Assembly (NCBI RefSeq): GCF_003576645.1
Contig: NC_044930.1
Coordinates: 9,608,218-9,672,217, forward strand
Direction: 5' to 3'
Length of the DNA: 64,000 nt
From: Ipomoea triloba
Lineage: Eukaryota > Streptophyta > Magnoliopsida > Solanales > Convolvulaceae
Positions 1-10,516 of this stretch are shown in pieces. Under the pieces are notes generated by a model that saw only the letters and a program-made list of their open reading frames with translations, ran no database searches and had not been told where the DNA came from. How positions within the stretch are numbered: position 1 is the stretch's first letter; each line of letters begins with the position of its first letter. The translations under genes and the position numbers were made by a program.

Positions 1-72
1 CCCCCCCCCCCCCCCACCCCCTCATTCATGTATACTGCCTGAATTGTGTTAATAAATGACTGTTGTTTGCAG

Positions 73-366
73 CGGCGACGCCTCATCACCCATGCAAACG
101 CAAAGAGCAAGAGTGAGAAGTTCCCGCCACCCCATCAGGATGGAGGACTTGGTGTTCCTTTGGGAGCTTCACATCACATCGATCCTTCCCTTGTCCCTCC
201 AGATGTGCCTTTCAGTTCCACCTCATTCACATATTCAAAGGAACCCGTCCAGAATTGGTCAGGTCCTCTAGTAGAGCCTGCCACAGCTGGTGGTGGAAGG
301 CGGAAGAAGCATACTGCAACTGATATGCGGGATGGGAAAAAACAATCTGCAGGGAAAAGAAGATAA
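73..366 (+). CDS. C-terminal exon of a CDK-like Ser/Thr kinase (partial)
   Basis: The reading frame after the acceptor TTTGCAG (ending at 72) gives 97 residues starting RRRLITHANA and ending GKKQSAGKRR before a TAA at 364-366. Phrases such as KFPPPHQDG, the following GLGVPLGASHH and the late NWSGPL are, from memory, typical of the low-complexity tail of plant CDK-related kinases of the At1g54610/IBS1 group, which lies after the catalytic domain. No kinase catalytic motif is present here; that part would lie to the left of the window. The upstream bases 46-72 read open but look like intron end. The family assignment rests on recalled tail similarity only, so it is moderately sure. The gene is transcribed left to right, toward RH42, which is on the opposite strand. 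Confidence 0.65.
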   Translation, partial: RRRLITHANAKSKSEKFPPPHQDGGLGVPLGASHHIDPSLVPPDVPFSSTSFTYSKEPVQNWSGPLVEPATAGGGRRKKHTATDMRDGKKQSAGKRR

Positions 367-1139
367 AATAGTGATTGATACTGCATATTACGAGAAGAGC
401 TCAGCTTTGCCCCGGTGTTGTTTCCTCGGCTTAATCAGGAAAACGAGGCTGGCCACAGCAGTAGAGCACCAAATGCCTTGAAAAACTCCTCAGGAAATCA
501 CCAAGGGCATTTAGTTTGTCCATCTGATTATGATGATTATTATGAATTATGATTATTATTTAATTTTTGTTCCTTTCACAAGTTGGAGAAATCAATCAAT
601 CAATCTGTTTGGAGTTGTCTGGTCAATTTGTTTGGGAGGCAAGCCTAGCCTGCTTCCATATTTGATGTTTCAATAGCGTTGAAAAATCATATCCTCCTTG
701 TGTGCCTTCAGTTACTTTAAATGTTTAGTAAGTTTTGATCCCAACCACGCTTTACACCTCTTTTCAGAACTCCATTTCTCTTTTATTTCAAGACAACCAA
801 CCTTTTTCCTTAGCTTGCACTTTCCTATCTTTTTCGAGTAATACTACACTTTACTGTCTCTTTAAATTACGGAATATTTTATTTTATTATTTTTTTGTTG
901 TCTTGCACACCAATTGATATAAAATAAAAATATAAAAGCAGAGGGGGTAGGAGGGGTGAGGGTTTTCTTTGATTGTTTTTTTTTTAAGTGTGAGGAGAGT
1001 AATACTTCCAAGCATTTTTCTTTTATTTTATGGTTCAGCAGGGGCCTTCAAAATTCGGCCAGACCATTAACTGCCCATTTTGTGTTGAAGAAATTTTTGT
1101 TTGTGTAGGTCTATTGGTGAAAATATTTAAAAATTTTAA
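367..1139. other. 3' flank of the kinase gene
   Basis: AT-rich non-coding sequence downstream of the kinase stop codon. It probably includes the 3' UTR (first few hundred bases). No open frame of interest, no recognised repeat apart from short T runs. Confidence 0.5.
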
Positions 1140-1248
1140 GTGTTTTTTTTTTTTTTGAATACTATTGACCCTGTTACATGTAGTATCTGTCCATATACTT
1201 TCTCAGCCTACTGAAGCCCAACAAAGTCAACATTGCCCCCACTGAGGT
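1140..1248 (-). mobile_element. SINE 3' fragment
   Basis: Read on the minus strand this matches the 3' half of the SINE at 17645-17812: both share AGTAGGTTGAGAAAGTAT-like sequence, then GATACTACATGTAAC, then TCAATAGTA(C/T)TC and a terminal A run (seen here as T15 at about 1142-1156). The copy is truncated just at the B-box side. It shows the family has moved more than once in this window. Confidence 0.65.
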
Positions 1249-1428
1249 TTAACAATTATAGATAATTTTTTAATTTCATTTTAAAAGAATTTGCTCTAGC
1301 ATGTATTTAATATTTCAAAAAGGAAATATTTTACTCGATTTTGGAATAACGCTAAAATATTATTGGAACATTTTATTAGAATCTCTTAAATATGTAGTGG
1401 TCATAAATGATTTATATAGATTAATTAA

Positions 1429-1599
1429 TTAATTAACCTTTAAATTTAAATTTAATGTTTTTACTAAATTGATCAAGAACAAAATTAATAGTTAAATAGC
1501 CAAATTAAAATTAATTAACCTTTAAATTTAAATTTAATGTTTACTAAATTGATCAAGAACAAAATTAATAATCAAAACCATTTATAGTCAAATTAAAAG
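1429..1599. repeat. 82-bp tandem duplication
   Basis: Two adjacent copies starting at 1429 and 1511 share TTAATTAACCTTTAAATT, then ACTAAATTGATCAAGAAC and AAAATTAATA. The second copy differs by a small insertion near its end. No function visible. Confidence 0.8.
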
Positions 1600-3436
1600 T
1601 CGATAATAAAAATTGATAAAGATTAAAAGTCTGAACCATTTATAATCCAATTGAAAGCCGCTATTCATATATGCCAATAGTTATTTGACTATTCCTGAAA
1701 TCAACTCGCAAGAATATAAACTCTTATCAGAGCAATAAACTTTTGGGAGTCAACGCATGTCATTCAATGGTATACCATTATTCCAATGTTAATGTGTGCA
1801 AAAGAACTAGTGAGCCCTCACCTAAATCCATAAATATATTTGGATGAAAGCATGTGGTAGATGCAGCCACCTCAAGGAAGCTTTTAGATGAATTTGAAGA
1901 CTTTTACATTTTTTATTTTTTTTTGAAAGAGAAGATTAGTTTTACATAATTGTTAAAATGTCTGAACTTTTAGGAGATGAAGCAAATAAAGACATTTCAT
2001 CAATTCAAAGGTCATGAAGAAAAAGGTCAACAATCACATTTGCCTAATGCTTGCAAAGGAGGCAGAGATGAGACCTAAACAAACAGAGTCAATATTGTAG
2101 TGAAGTAGTTTTCAAAGGGGAAACAGACTTTGCTGCTAACAAATAATGTAACAACTAACATGTGTGCAATGGAATCCCAATTCACCTCAAAGATTTTCCC
2201 TTCACTATAAGTTCAATATTCAAGCTTGAAGAATCAAATATGATATGTTAAATGACCTCACAAATCTCTAAATATATACTCATGGAAGTGCTTCAATGAA
2301 AGCAAAAACTTCCAAAGAACCCTTCTCTTACAGGGGATATTGCAACTTCAAACAAATTGAGCTTACTTGAAACTAATCCGTTCAGAGGTTTCTGTGGTAG
2401 TGTGGTAGCTTCAAAACATCCCACAAAAGAGGTAAAACAAAAGCCACAACAGCTATATTTTCAAAATTGTTTTTAACAGATGACAAACATAAACAAGCTT
2501 AAAACAAGTTCTTTCGCAAACAGCTTGAAAAATGTTTTGGCCGTGCACACCCCCTAGGGTTGAGTAAGAACCTGTTCAACACACATTATGGATCTTGCTT
2601 AAGGTTAAAACCCTGTACATATAAATAATTCAAGTTTTAGTTTAAACACATAGGCATCCTTATCTTCATAAACAAATCTGGGTAGAATTTGGGGTTATTC
2701 TATCACTAAATCATAGGAATATCCATCTTGTCTATAATGTAAAGTTGGAAACAAAACAAACCATAAAAGAAAATGTTTGTTAAAGAAACAAGGTGGATCA
2801 AAGTAGAGTGTTTTCCTCAATCAGAGATAATAATTGATGGCTGGATATCCTCTCTACTCAGTCTTCATTGCTGGAATATATGAACATAGGGATTAAAGCC
2901 TTAAAGGACTGAAATAAAATTATGTAAATGGTACGGCAAGAAATCAAACAGAGACTAGTGGACTTCTATACCAGTACTGAGTATTTCAGTCATGGTGTGA
3001 GCAAAAATCAAGCTCACTTTCTGCATTCAAAAGATCAGTAATATGGTGAAACAATTACAAAGTAAAAGTGAAGAACATTCACAAGATTAAACTCACCGAT
3101 GAAGTAAACATTATAGTTCTTGAAAGCTATATTCAATCTAATAGTGTAAATGTTTGATCAAAGAATTGCTTACCACAAGGATATTAAGACAACTCTGAAT
3201 CTTCTTCACACCCTTCTCACCCTCTTACCAGTGACCAAAAAACCTGCCTTGCATCATTAGGCCATCAGGTTAACTGAAATAAAAGCAATTGCAAGTTAAA
3301 AAGCAGTCATCTCACAATAGATCATATGAATGAAATTTCTTGGAAAGTCCAGCAGAACCAAATAATAGACAAGTTCCAAGGGAGAAAACAGGTCAAACTG
3401 AAATTCTAAGTATATTTGTATATCAATCTGACAATC
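1600..3436. other. Intergenic, nothing recognised
   Basis: AT-rich stretch between the kinase and the LTR element at 3437. I see no long frame, no terminal repeats and no conserved protein fragment on either strand. Confidence 0.5.
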
Positions 3437-3831
3437 TGTTAAGATTCAGAAAATTAGGAGATTGATTAATTGATTCTAAAATATCTTTACTATTTGAATT
3501 GATTTATTTCCTTTATAGATATTGAATAATTGTGGTAAGGAGCCTTAATGATTCTCCTTTCCGTTTTAGGTTTTATTTAGTCTTTGTAACCCTCCTATAT
3601 AGAGGGGATTTTCATTCTAATAAAAGGCAAGCAAGAAGTTAACATAAAATCAGAGGTGGGAAAACTCTCAAAACATTCTCAGTATCTTATTCTCCCAATT
3701 AAAGTCAACTTTTGCCCTTCCGCCCTCGTTCGTTTAATTCATCTCTCAGCATAGGCAACCCTTAGACAACCTCCAAATCTCCAATAACCCTAATCGCCCT
3801 GTGACACGTGTGTTCGCCTAAGTACATAACA
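3437..3831 (+). repeat. 5' LTR of the gag-only element
   Basis: 395 bp, TG to CA. It includes CCTCCTATATAGAGGGG, a plausible TATA region, about 160 bp into the LTR. The partner LTR is 5747-6478. Confidence 0.9.
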
Positions 3832-4244
3832 TTTTGGTTCTGTTGCCGAGCGTCGACATGGGTGATTTTAAAAAGCTCCAAGATGATATGAGGGATCTCC
3901 AATCCTCCATGCAAAAACTGGAGCACCTAACCATGACAGTAAATGTGTTGTTTGAAACAGTACCGAACCTTACAAAGATGATGCACACGTTCCTTGCAAC
4001 GCAAAACACCCATCAACCACTACCACAACAGCCATTGCAGCTTCTTCTGGAGGCCTGGACTCTCATGTGGCTTCATTGTTGTGAACTTTTTTTTGACAGG
4101 TTCACGCACTTCAATCAAGAAAAAGTCACCAATGCAGCCTATTATATGTTTGGTGTTGCTCAACTATGTTACAAAAAGCGTCTCCAAGATGGCCACCAAT
4201 TTTCGTGGATGCAATTCAAAGAGGCTTGCACTCACCATCTTGGT

Positions 4245-4319
4245 CATAGTTATCACGGCACCCTGTTAAGTCGCGGCACCCCCCGACCGCCTTGTCGCCT
4301 AGGCGACAAGTTAAAAAAT

Positions 4320-4358
<39 letters not shown>

Positions 4359-4748
4359 CATATAAATTGTACTGCCCACTGCCTACTGTCTAGCTTACTG
4401 CCCACTGCCCACTGCCCACTGATATTATTGACCAAAGAAGTTGCAGGCTGGCAGTTTATAACCCAAAACCATAGGAAGGAAAACAGTCGCAGCTGCAGAA
4501 AACCAAAGAAAATGGAGAGGAAAGAAGAAGAAAGAAGGACGACTCAGGCGGTGGGAGGGCAACAGCGACGGCGATGGGCGATGGCTGTGGGAGGGCGACG
4601 GCGACGGCTGTGGGAGACATTAGTCGACGCACTAGATCTGAAATGCTTTCTTCTTCTCTATTCTTATTAGGTCAAAGACGACGGAGCTTGCCTCACCGTT
4701 TTCAGGCGAGGCGAAGCCTCCAAGCGTCCTGTGTCCGTGATAACTATG
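4245..4748. mobile_element. Nested hAT-type MITE (504 bp, 8-bp TSD)
   Basis: Terminal inverted repeats CATAGTTATCACGG and CCGTGATAACTATG are flanked by the 8-bp duplication ATCTTGGT (4237-4244 and 4749-4756). 8-bp TSDs are characteristic of hAT elements. The interior has an (AT)n run at about 4327-4352 and low-complexity GCGACGGCGA sequence, with no transposase. It interrupts the gag between a HHLG codon run and the following PRSIN. Confidence 0.9.
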
Positions 4749-4857
4749 ATCTTGGTCCACCTCGTAGCATCAATACCCTTGTTGAGCTTGCAAATCTCAA
4801 ACAAAGCGGCTGAGATCTACAGGATTTCGTAGATGATTTCCAAACACTTCTAGCCCG

Positions 4858-5270
4858 TAGTGTTGTAAAAATCAGCCTAAGCGACTAAGCACCCCTATGC
4901 CAAGGGGCTTTAAGCCTTAGGCCGCCTTTAGTCGGCTTGCTGACTAGGCGGCCTCGACGCCCAACTTGGCAAGTGTTCTTTTCTTAAATTGATTTGTTTC
5001 GCTCAAAACGACATCGTTTTGTGTGAAACAAACCAATTTCCAAAATCCCCCAAATTACTAAATCCCTAGACGGCTATATTTATAATTTTTTTTTTAAATG
5101 CCAACATCCCAAATCTCCCATCGCCCACTCCACAGCCACTTGGTTGTTTTAAGACTTCAGAGTGTTTTTAGCACTTGCTTGAAAAGGTGCAAAATGCCTT
5201 GTACACTCTTGTTTTTTCTTAGTCGCCCGCCTAGGCACCACCTAGACGCTAGGCGCCTTCTACAACACTG
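4858..5270. mobile_element. Nested hAT-type MITE (413 bp, 8-bp TSD)
   Basis: Ends TAGTGTTGTAAAA and TTCTACAACACTG form an inverted repeat, flanked by CTAGCCCG at 4850-4857 and 5271-5278. The subterminal zones are rich in GCCTAGGCG-type words (GACTAGGCGGC, CGCCTAGGCACC), a pattern I recall from widespread plant hAT MITEs. No coding capacity. Confidence 0.92.
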
Positions 5271-5921
5271 CTAGCCCGTGTCAATAATGTCCTATATTCA
5301 CAAGTGAATCTCTTCACAACCAATTTGGATGAAATCCTTCGTATAGATGTTGAAGGAAGTAGACCCGCTTCATTGGATGAGGCCATCAATGTAGCTCGAG
5401 AGTACACTAGCAAAACTCAGTTGCTTGGCAATTCAGCTCCACCATCACAACAACAATCTCCAATGGGCCAGTATCCATCTAGTAATGCTTTTGTGGTACA
5501 ACAACCACCTTTAATCCACCACTCATTAAGCGTCTCTCACCGAAACAAATGATGGAACAGAAGAAAATGGGCAAATGTTATCATTGTGATGACCTATGGG
5601 TAAAGGGCCATTGTTGCAAACAACTATACATACTTGGCTTTATTGACAAAGGGAGGAGACGATGCAATTGAACCAACGGCTTCAGAATAAACCATTCCCT
5701 CTCTTTTTTCAAGCTTGAGGATAAGCTATGTCCTAGACGGAAGTGATGTTATGATTCAGAGAATCATGAGATTGATTAATTGATTCTAAAATATCTTTGC
5801 TATTTGAAATTGATTTATTTCCTTTATTGATGTCAAATAATTGCGGTAAGGAGCCTTAATGATTCTCCTTCCTTTTTAGGTTTTATTTAGATTTTGTAAC
5901 CCTCCTATATAAAGGGGATAA

Positions 5922-6260
5922 TGATAAGGTACTAAAGTTGTAATACAAATGGAAATGCAATGTAACCAATCAATCAAGCATCAAATTTGCAGGTCAATGG
6001 GATTGGAGCAGAAAATCAGGGGAAGACAAATCACATAATTTATGCTATATACTTAATTTATTCATTGTATATTAGACTATAAATACAGAGCCTCCCCTAG
6101 TGTTGAGGCATTGAATATTGATTAGAAAATAATAGCTATTGTAGTTGGGCAAGAATCCATTCTTGTTGGATGATACTTTACAGCATCCATGTTTGCTCCT
6201 TTTCATTTTAATCCCATTAATTCTGTATTGCTTCTTCCTCATTTGCTCTTTACTCTAACA
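5922..6260 (+). mobile_element. Solo LTR nested in the 3' LTR
   Basis: Aligning the two outer LTRs exposes a 339-bp block present only in the 3' copy. It begins TGATAAGGTA, ends TACTCTAACA (TG...CA) and contains a TATA-like ACTATAAATACAGAG at about 6078. Flanks GATAA and GATTT are an imperfect 5-bp duplication. This fits a solo LTR, possibly copia-type, with no internal domain left. Confidence 0.75.
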
Positions 6261-6483
6261 GATTTTCATTCTAATAAAAGAGACAAGCAAGAAGTTAAGA
6301 TAAAATTAGAGGTGGAAAAACTCTCAAAACATTTCAAATATCTTTTTCTCCCAATTAAAGTCAAGTTTTGCCTTTTCACCCTCATTCGTTTAATTCATCT
6401 CTCAACATAGGCAACCCGCAGACAACCTCCAATAACCCTAATCTCATTGTGACACATGCATCATCTGAGTACATAACACAATC

Positions 6484-6988
6484 CAACAAGATGTGATAAA
6501 CAAAATAAACCACAATTTGCCTCTGAGTAATTTAAGGGAATAAGAGGAGATAATCAACCCAACAGAACACAGAAAAAGTCATCATGCAAAGTTGGATGAC
6601 AAGTTAATCCAAAAGAGATCATTACCCGAGCATGAATAAATTCTAAATTATGTGATCTATATAAAATTCCTACCTTGAAAATCCACAGCATCCAGGTCAT
6701 AGCACATACATTGTGTTTTCTTCTCTCCCTTTAATGAAAATTAACTAAATGTGTAAACAAGGAGCAGCGACCAATAGAAGTCCACCAAAGGGAAATCTAA
6801 TACATCAAAATAGGAGTAATAGTTCAATTTTTGGAAATAAAGAACAAATGACCAAATCAACAAATTTAAAAAGTACCAATTTTTAACAGATCAAAAGATA
6901 AACGATATAAATTCAATAAATTGCAATGCATAAGCATATGATGCTTTAGAACCTCCCTACTAAATATTGGTCATTTATGGAAAGTACC
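6484..6988. other. 3' flank and probable 3' UTR of RH42
   Basis: AT-rich sequence between the gag-only retroelement and the RH42 stop codon. The RH42 3' UTR should lie here on the minus strand. No other feature seen. Confidence 0.5.
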
Positions 6989-9900
6989 TTAAACAACCGA
7001 GTATCGTCCTGGCTGGGCTGAACCCGGAAGTGAGGTTGCTTGCATTGTTATGTCCTCCAAAACACGTTTTAGCTCAGCTTTTGCCCTCTTGACAGATTGT
7101 TCTGTAGGACCCTCAATGAACAAGTATAATTTTCTTTCCCCAGGTCCAGGTACCTTTCCAGGTGGGATATAATAACCCCTAGTAGTGATGGCAGCTCCAG
7201 TCCATTCTGAAATAGGACCTAGTGTCTCTTTGTGTGTCACCTTCCAACGAGCATTTTGGGGAAAATCATTTATCTCCAATTCTGCTTCATAATGCTCAGG
7301 CATGACCTCATTCTGAAGCCTAGCCAAGTTCTGCTGCAAATTCTTGGCAGCAAGAAATGCTGCTGCAGTAGCTGACATATCATTAGGGGCAATTAGCAGT
7401 CCATTTCCTGGAAGAATATTGGCAAGAGGACCAGGTACTCCACCATGAGGCGGTAGCTGAGGAAATTGGACTGAACCCGGAAGTTGAGCGACATTTGCTT
7501 TGGTAGCAGCAGCAAGAGCAGCTGCCTGAGCAAGGGCAGCCACCTGCTGAGAGACGTCAGCACCTGCTTTTCTGATTCCTTCATCTTCATCCTCTGAATC
7601 TGATTTGTCTTCCTCAAAACCATATTCTTTTGCTTGTGCTTTCTTTGCAGCTCTCCTCACTTCATCTTCCTCTTCGTTAAACTTAAAGCCACTACCTCCA
7701 TAACCAGTTCCATGAGCTTGTTCAAGTCCCTGATTAACTTTTGCCATGAAACTATCAGCAAGTGCTTTCAGGTCATCAGGAACAACTTGTTCAGACAGTT
7801 CTAAAGCTTTTACAAGATCAGGTGCATATCTTGCATCCTCCTCAGATATAAAAGTGATAGCACAACCTTTTCTACCAGCTCGCCCAGTCCGTCCAACACG
7901 ATGAACATAGTCCTCATAATGGTTTGGAGCATCAAAGTTTATCACCAGCTCAAGTTCCTTTACATCTAAACCTCTAGCAGCAATACTGGTTGCAATCAAC
8001 AAGTTGCATACATTACTTTTAAAATCCATAATGGTGGACTCACGATCAGTCTGATCTTTTGCCCCGTGAAGTGAGAGGCAAGGATAACCATGCTTTAGCA
8101 ATTCCTTAAACAAAGCATCACATTTCTCCTGTGTATGGACAAATATCAAAATTTTCCCCTTTTCATACCATTCTCCAAGTATTTCCAGTAATCTAAGGAA
8201 CCTTTCACTCTCTGGCCTCACCTCAACTAATTGGGTAATATCTTTGTTCACAACACTCCTTCCACCTACCTGAACTTCAACAGGTTTGTTCAACACTTTG
8301 CGTGCCAATGTCTCAACCTGGCGAGGAAAAGTGGCGGAAAACAGTACAGTTTGGCGGTCCGGACGTGTATTTTGAACAATTCTAGTGATCTGAGGTTCAA
8401 AGCCCATATCAAACATCCGATCAGCTTCATCCATGACCAAATAAGTGACTCTTCGCAGATTTGTAATTTTTCCTCCACTAGTACAAAGTATGTCAATCAT
8501 CCTACCCGGAGTGCAAACAACAATCTCTGCTCCTCGTTTCAACTCACTAATTTGTTGAGCAACACCTGAACCTCCATACACAGGCACACAACTAAGGCCC
8601 ATAACCTTTGCAAACTTTCTTATATCACTATGTATTTGCTGCACAAGCTCTCTTGTAGGGGCCATTACAAGCCCAATAGGACCATCTCCAGGAACAAGTG
8701 GAGGCTGATCCTTAATATGTCTCAACATTGGCAACACAAAAGCTAGAGTTTTTCCAGAACCCGTCTTTGCAATACCAATGCAATCTCGACCACTCATGAT
8801 TATTGGCAACGCCTGAGCCTGGATTGGCATCGGCTTTTCATAATTCAGTTTCTTTATTGTGTCCAAGATCTTAGTGGACAATCCAGTCTGATGCCATGTT
8901 TTAACTGGCTTTGGAACATCCTTTCCGTGTAACTTCAACTCCAATTGCTTTCTGTAAGCAGCAACCTCTTCAGGAGTCATTCTTGAAATTTCCCTAACTT
9001 CAATATAAAAATTCTTTCGGAAAGAAGGATAATCAATTTTTGAGTGGTCAACTATGGATAGTTTCTCAGCCTTGGTCTTCTTCACCCGTTTCATAAATTC
9101 TTCATCATCTTCATCCTCCAAAGGATCTTCATCATTTTCAACTTCACCATAATCTGAATCAGAATCTTCACCAGGTATGATTCTTCCCATAGCTTTTTTA
9201 ACTCCTTTTTTAGGCTTCTCTTCATTGTAAATAACAGTATTATCTTTCAAACCAGACTTAATATCTTCAGAAGGAGCCTCAGCATTCTTAAGCTTCTCAA
9301 CTTCAGGCAACACCATAGAATTCATGAATGCATCCAATGGATCGATTTCATCATCATCCATAGAAGCATCATTACCACCATTCTGTGAAATTTTTAAATC
9401 AGGTACATCATTGGAACTTACAGGGCCAACTCCATCCACGTCCAAAGGCTTAGCAAGTCCATCCACATCCATATCCATGCCTTGTTTTTCCTCCAGAGCA
9501 GCATCTTCATCATCAGATTCCCCTTCCAAAGTCCAAGTCTTGCCTGACTTGGGTTCATCAGTAATTGCTGCAACTCCAAGCTTTTCTCTCTCTGACTCCT
9601 CCTTCTTTCTTCTCAACTCCTGCCATTCCTGAACTCTCCTTCTTCGCTTCTCCATCTCCTCTTCCAGTTTCCTTTGTTCCTCAGCTTGTTCTTCTTCTAG
9701 ATTCTTCTGTTTCTTTTCTGATGATTCTTCATCACTTCTTCTCAGTGGGCTACCATCTTCACTGTCATCTTTGAGCTTAATAGGTTTCTTGCTTCGCTCA
9801 TGATCCCTGCTCTTGTGATCATTCTCTCTCCTTCGCCTCTTTCTTTCACGATCTCTTACATCAACATCATCATCGTCATCATCGTCACTGCTATAATCAC

Positions 9901-10516
9901 GCCTGCGCTCTTTTTCACGAACCCTCTTCTCCCTACTCCTTTCCCTCTCCTCCCTATCTTTTTCTCTCCTATCTCTCTCTCTTCTCTCCCTTTCCTTATC
10001 CCTCTCCTTTTCTTTCTCTCTCTCCTTTTCTCTTTCGCGTTCCCTCTCCTTCTCTTTCTCTCTGTCTCGATCCCTCTCCTTCTCTTTCTCTCTTTCGCGA
10101 TCCTTCTCCTTCTCTTTCTCTCTTTCGCGATCCTTCTCCTTCTCTTTCTCTCTCTCCCTCTCTCTGTCTTCCTTCTCCTTAGCACTCTCTCTGTCAGACC
10201 TATCCTTTTCTCTGTCTTTAGAGACCTTATCCCTGCTGCTCTTTTCCCGCTCTTTCTCTTTATGCCTATCCTTGTGTTTTTCCCTTTCCCTATCTCTATT
10301 TCTCTCCCTATACTTATCATCAGTACTCTTCTCCCTATCGTGGCGGTCTTTCTTGTCACGGTAGTGTTCCCTGTCTCTTTCCCTGTGCCTCTCTCCATTC
10401 TTCTCCTTATCACGGTCTCGGTGCTCATCTCTGTCACGGTGGCTCCTCCTCCTTGGCTCTTCTACTTCCTTTTCAGAGTCCTCCCTCTTAGAAGACTTCT
10501 GCTTTGGTTCTTCCAT
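6989..10516 (-). CDS. RH42: DEAD-box RNA helicase RH42/RCF1 (Prp5/DDX46 type)
   Basis: One uninterrupted frame of 1175 residues from ATG at 10516 to TAA at 6989. Residues 1-250 are a charged RS/RE/RD-rich region, followed by acidic linkers. The helicase core has the Q-motif stretch PMPIQAQALPI, Walker A AKTGSGKT (about 580), PTREL, TPGR, DEAD (about 692), SAT (about 725), ARGLD and HRVGRTGRAGR (about 872). A C-terminal alanine-rich and KH-like region ends PGRYSVV. Length and architecture fit Arabidopsis RH42/RCF1 (about 1166 residues), the plant homologue of Prp5/DDX46. These proteins are nuclear ATPases that help U2 snRNP engage the branch site; RCF1 is known for cold-responsive splicing. 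All core motifs are intact, so it looks functional. The unusual part is the very long repetitive RE/RD region at about 10000-10250, which may be length-polymorphic. Confidence 0.95.
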   Translation of the reverse strand: MEEPKQKSSKREDSEKEVEEPRRRSHRDRDEHRDRDKEKNGERHRERDREHYRDKKDRHDREKSTDDKYRERNRDREREKHKDRHKEKEREKSSRDKVSKDREKDRSDRESAKEKEDREREREKEKEKDREREKEKEKDREREKEKERDRDREKEKEREREREKEREKEKERDKERERRERDRREKDREERERSREKRVREKERRRDYSSDDDDDDDVDVRDRERKRRRRENDHKSRDHERSKKPIKLKDDSEDGSPLRRSDEESSEKKQKNLEEEQAEEQRKLEEEMEKRRRRVQEWQELRRKKEESEREKLGVAAITDEPKSGKTWTLEGESDDEDAALEEKQGMDMDVDGLAKPLDVDGVGPVSSNDVPDLKISQNGGNDASMDDDEIDPLDAFMNSMVLPEVEKLKNAEAPSEDIKSGLKDNTVIYNEEKPKKGVKKAMGRIIPGEDSDSDYGEVENDEDPLEDEDDEEFMKRVKKTKAEKLSIVDHSKIDYPSFRKNFYIEVREISRMTPEEVAAYRKQLELKLHGKDVPKPVKTWHQTGLSTKILDTIKKLNYEKPMPIQAQALPIIMSGRDCIGIAKTGSGKTLAFVLPMLRHIKDQPPLVPGDGPIGLVMAPTRELVQQIHSDIRKFAKVMGLSCVPVYGGSGVAQQISELKRGAEIVVCTPGRMIDILCTSGGKITNLRRVTYLVMDEADRMFDMGFEPQITRIVQNTRPDRQTVLFSATFPRQVETLARKVLNKPVEVQVGGRSVVNKDITQLVEVRPESERFLRLLEILGEWYEKGKILIFVHTQEKCDALFKELLKHGYPCLSLHGAKDQTDRESTIMDFKSNVCNLLIATSIAARGLDVKELELVINFDAPNHYEDYVHRVGRTGRAGRKGCAITFISEEDARYAPDLVKALELSEQVVPDDLKALADSFMAKVNQGLEQAHGTGYGGSGFKFNEEEDEVRRAAKKAQAKEYGFEEDKSDSEDEDEGIRKAGADVSQQVAALAQAAALAAATKANVAQLPGSVQFPQLPPHGGVPGPLANILPGNGLLIAPNDMSATAAAFLAAKNLQQNLARLQNEVMPEHYEAELEINDFPQNARWKVTHKETLGPISEWTGAAITTRGYYIPPGKVPGPGERKLYLFIEGPTEQSVKRAKAELKRVLEDITMQATSLPGSAQPGRYSVV

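Larger units (their letters stand above)
3858..5671 (+). pseudogene. Decayed retroelement gag
   Basis: The frame opens at ATG 3858 (MGDFKKLQDD) with a short helical start, then the capsid-like part (frames around 4080-4236: FFDRFTHFN, MQFKEACTHHLG). It is cut by a hAT MITE, resumes at 4757 with PRSINTLVELANLKQSG and a stop, is cut again at 4858-5270, and continues as LDEILRIDVEG and LDEAINVAREYT. Near 5567-5620 a zinc knuckle CYHCDDLWVKGHCC follows the CX2CX7HXC spacing I associate with Ty3 chromovirus-type gag. The frame ends soon after, with no pol. Excising both MITEs with one target-site copy each brings neighbouring gag segments together, but internal stops remain. Confidence 0.8.
3437..6478 (+). 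mobile_element. Gag-only LTR retroelement with TSD CAATC
   Basis: 5' LTR 3437-3831 and 3' LTR 5747-6478 (the latter lengthened by a 339-bp insertion at 5922-6260) align along their length. Both begin TGTTA(A/T)GATTCAG and end GTACATAACA. The element is flanked by the 5-bp duplication CAATC (3432-3436 and 6479-6483). The putative primer-binding region starts at 3832 with TTTTGGTTCTGTTGCCG. The interior holds only a decayed gag and no protease, RT or integrase, so this is a non-autonomous TR-GAG-type element that needs enzymes from elsewhere. Two hAT MITEs (4245-4748, 4858-5270) have inserted into the gag. LTR divergence and stops indicate an old insertion. Confidence 0.92.

Noticed and set aside
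46..72. N-terminal extension of the kinase exon
   Set aside because: No ATG, and the stretch ends in a good acceptor TTTGCAG; treated as intron.
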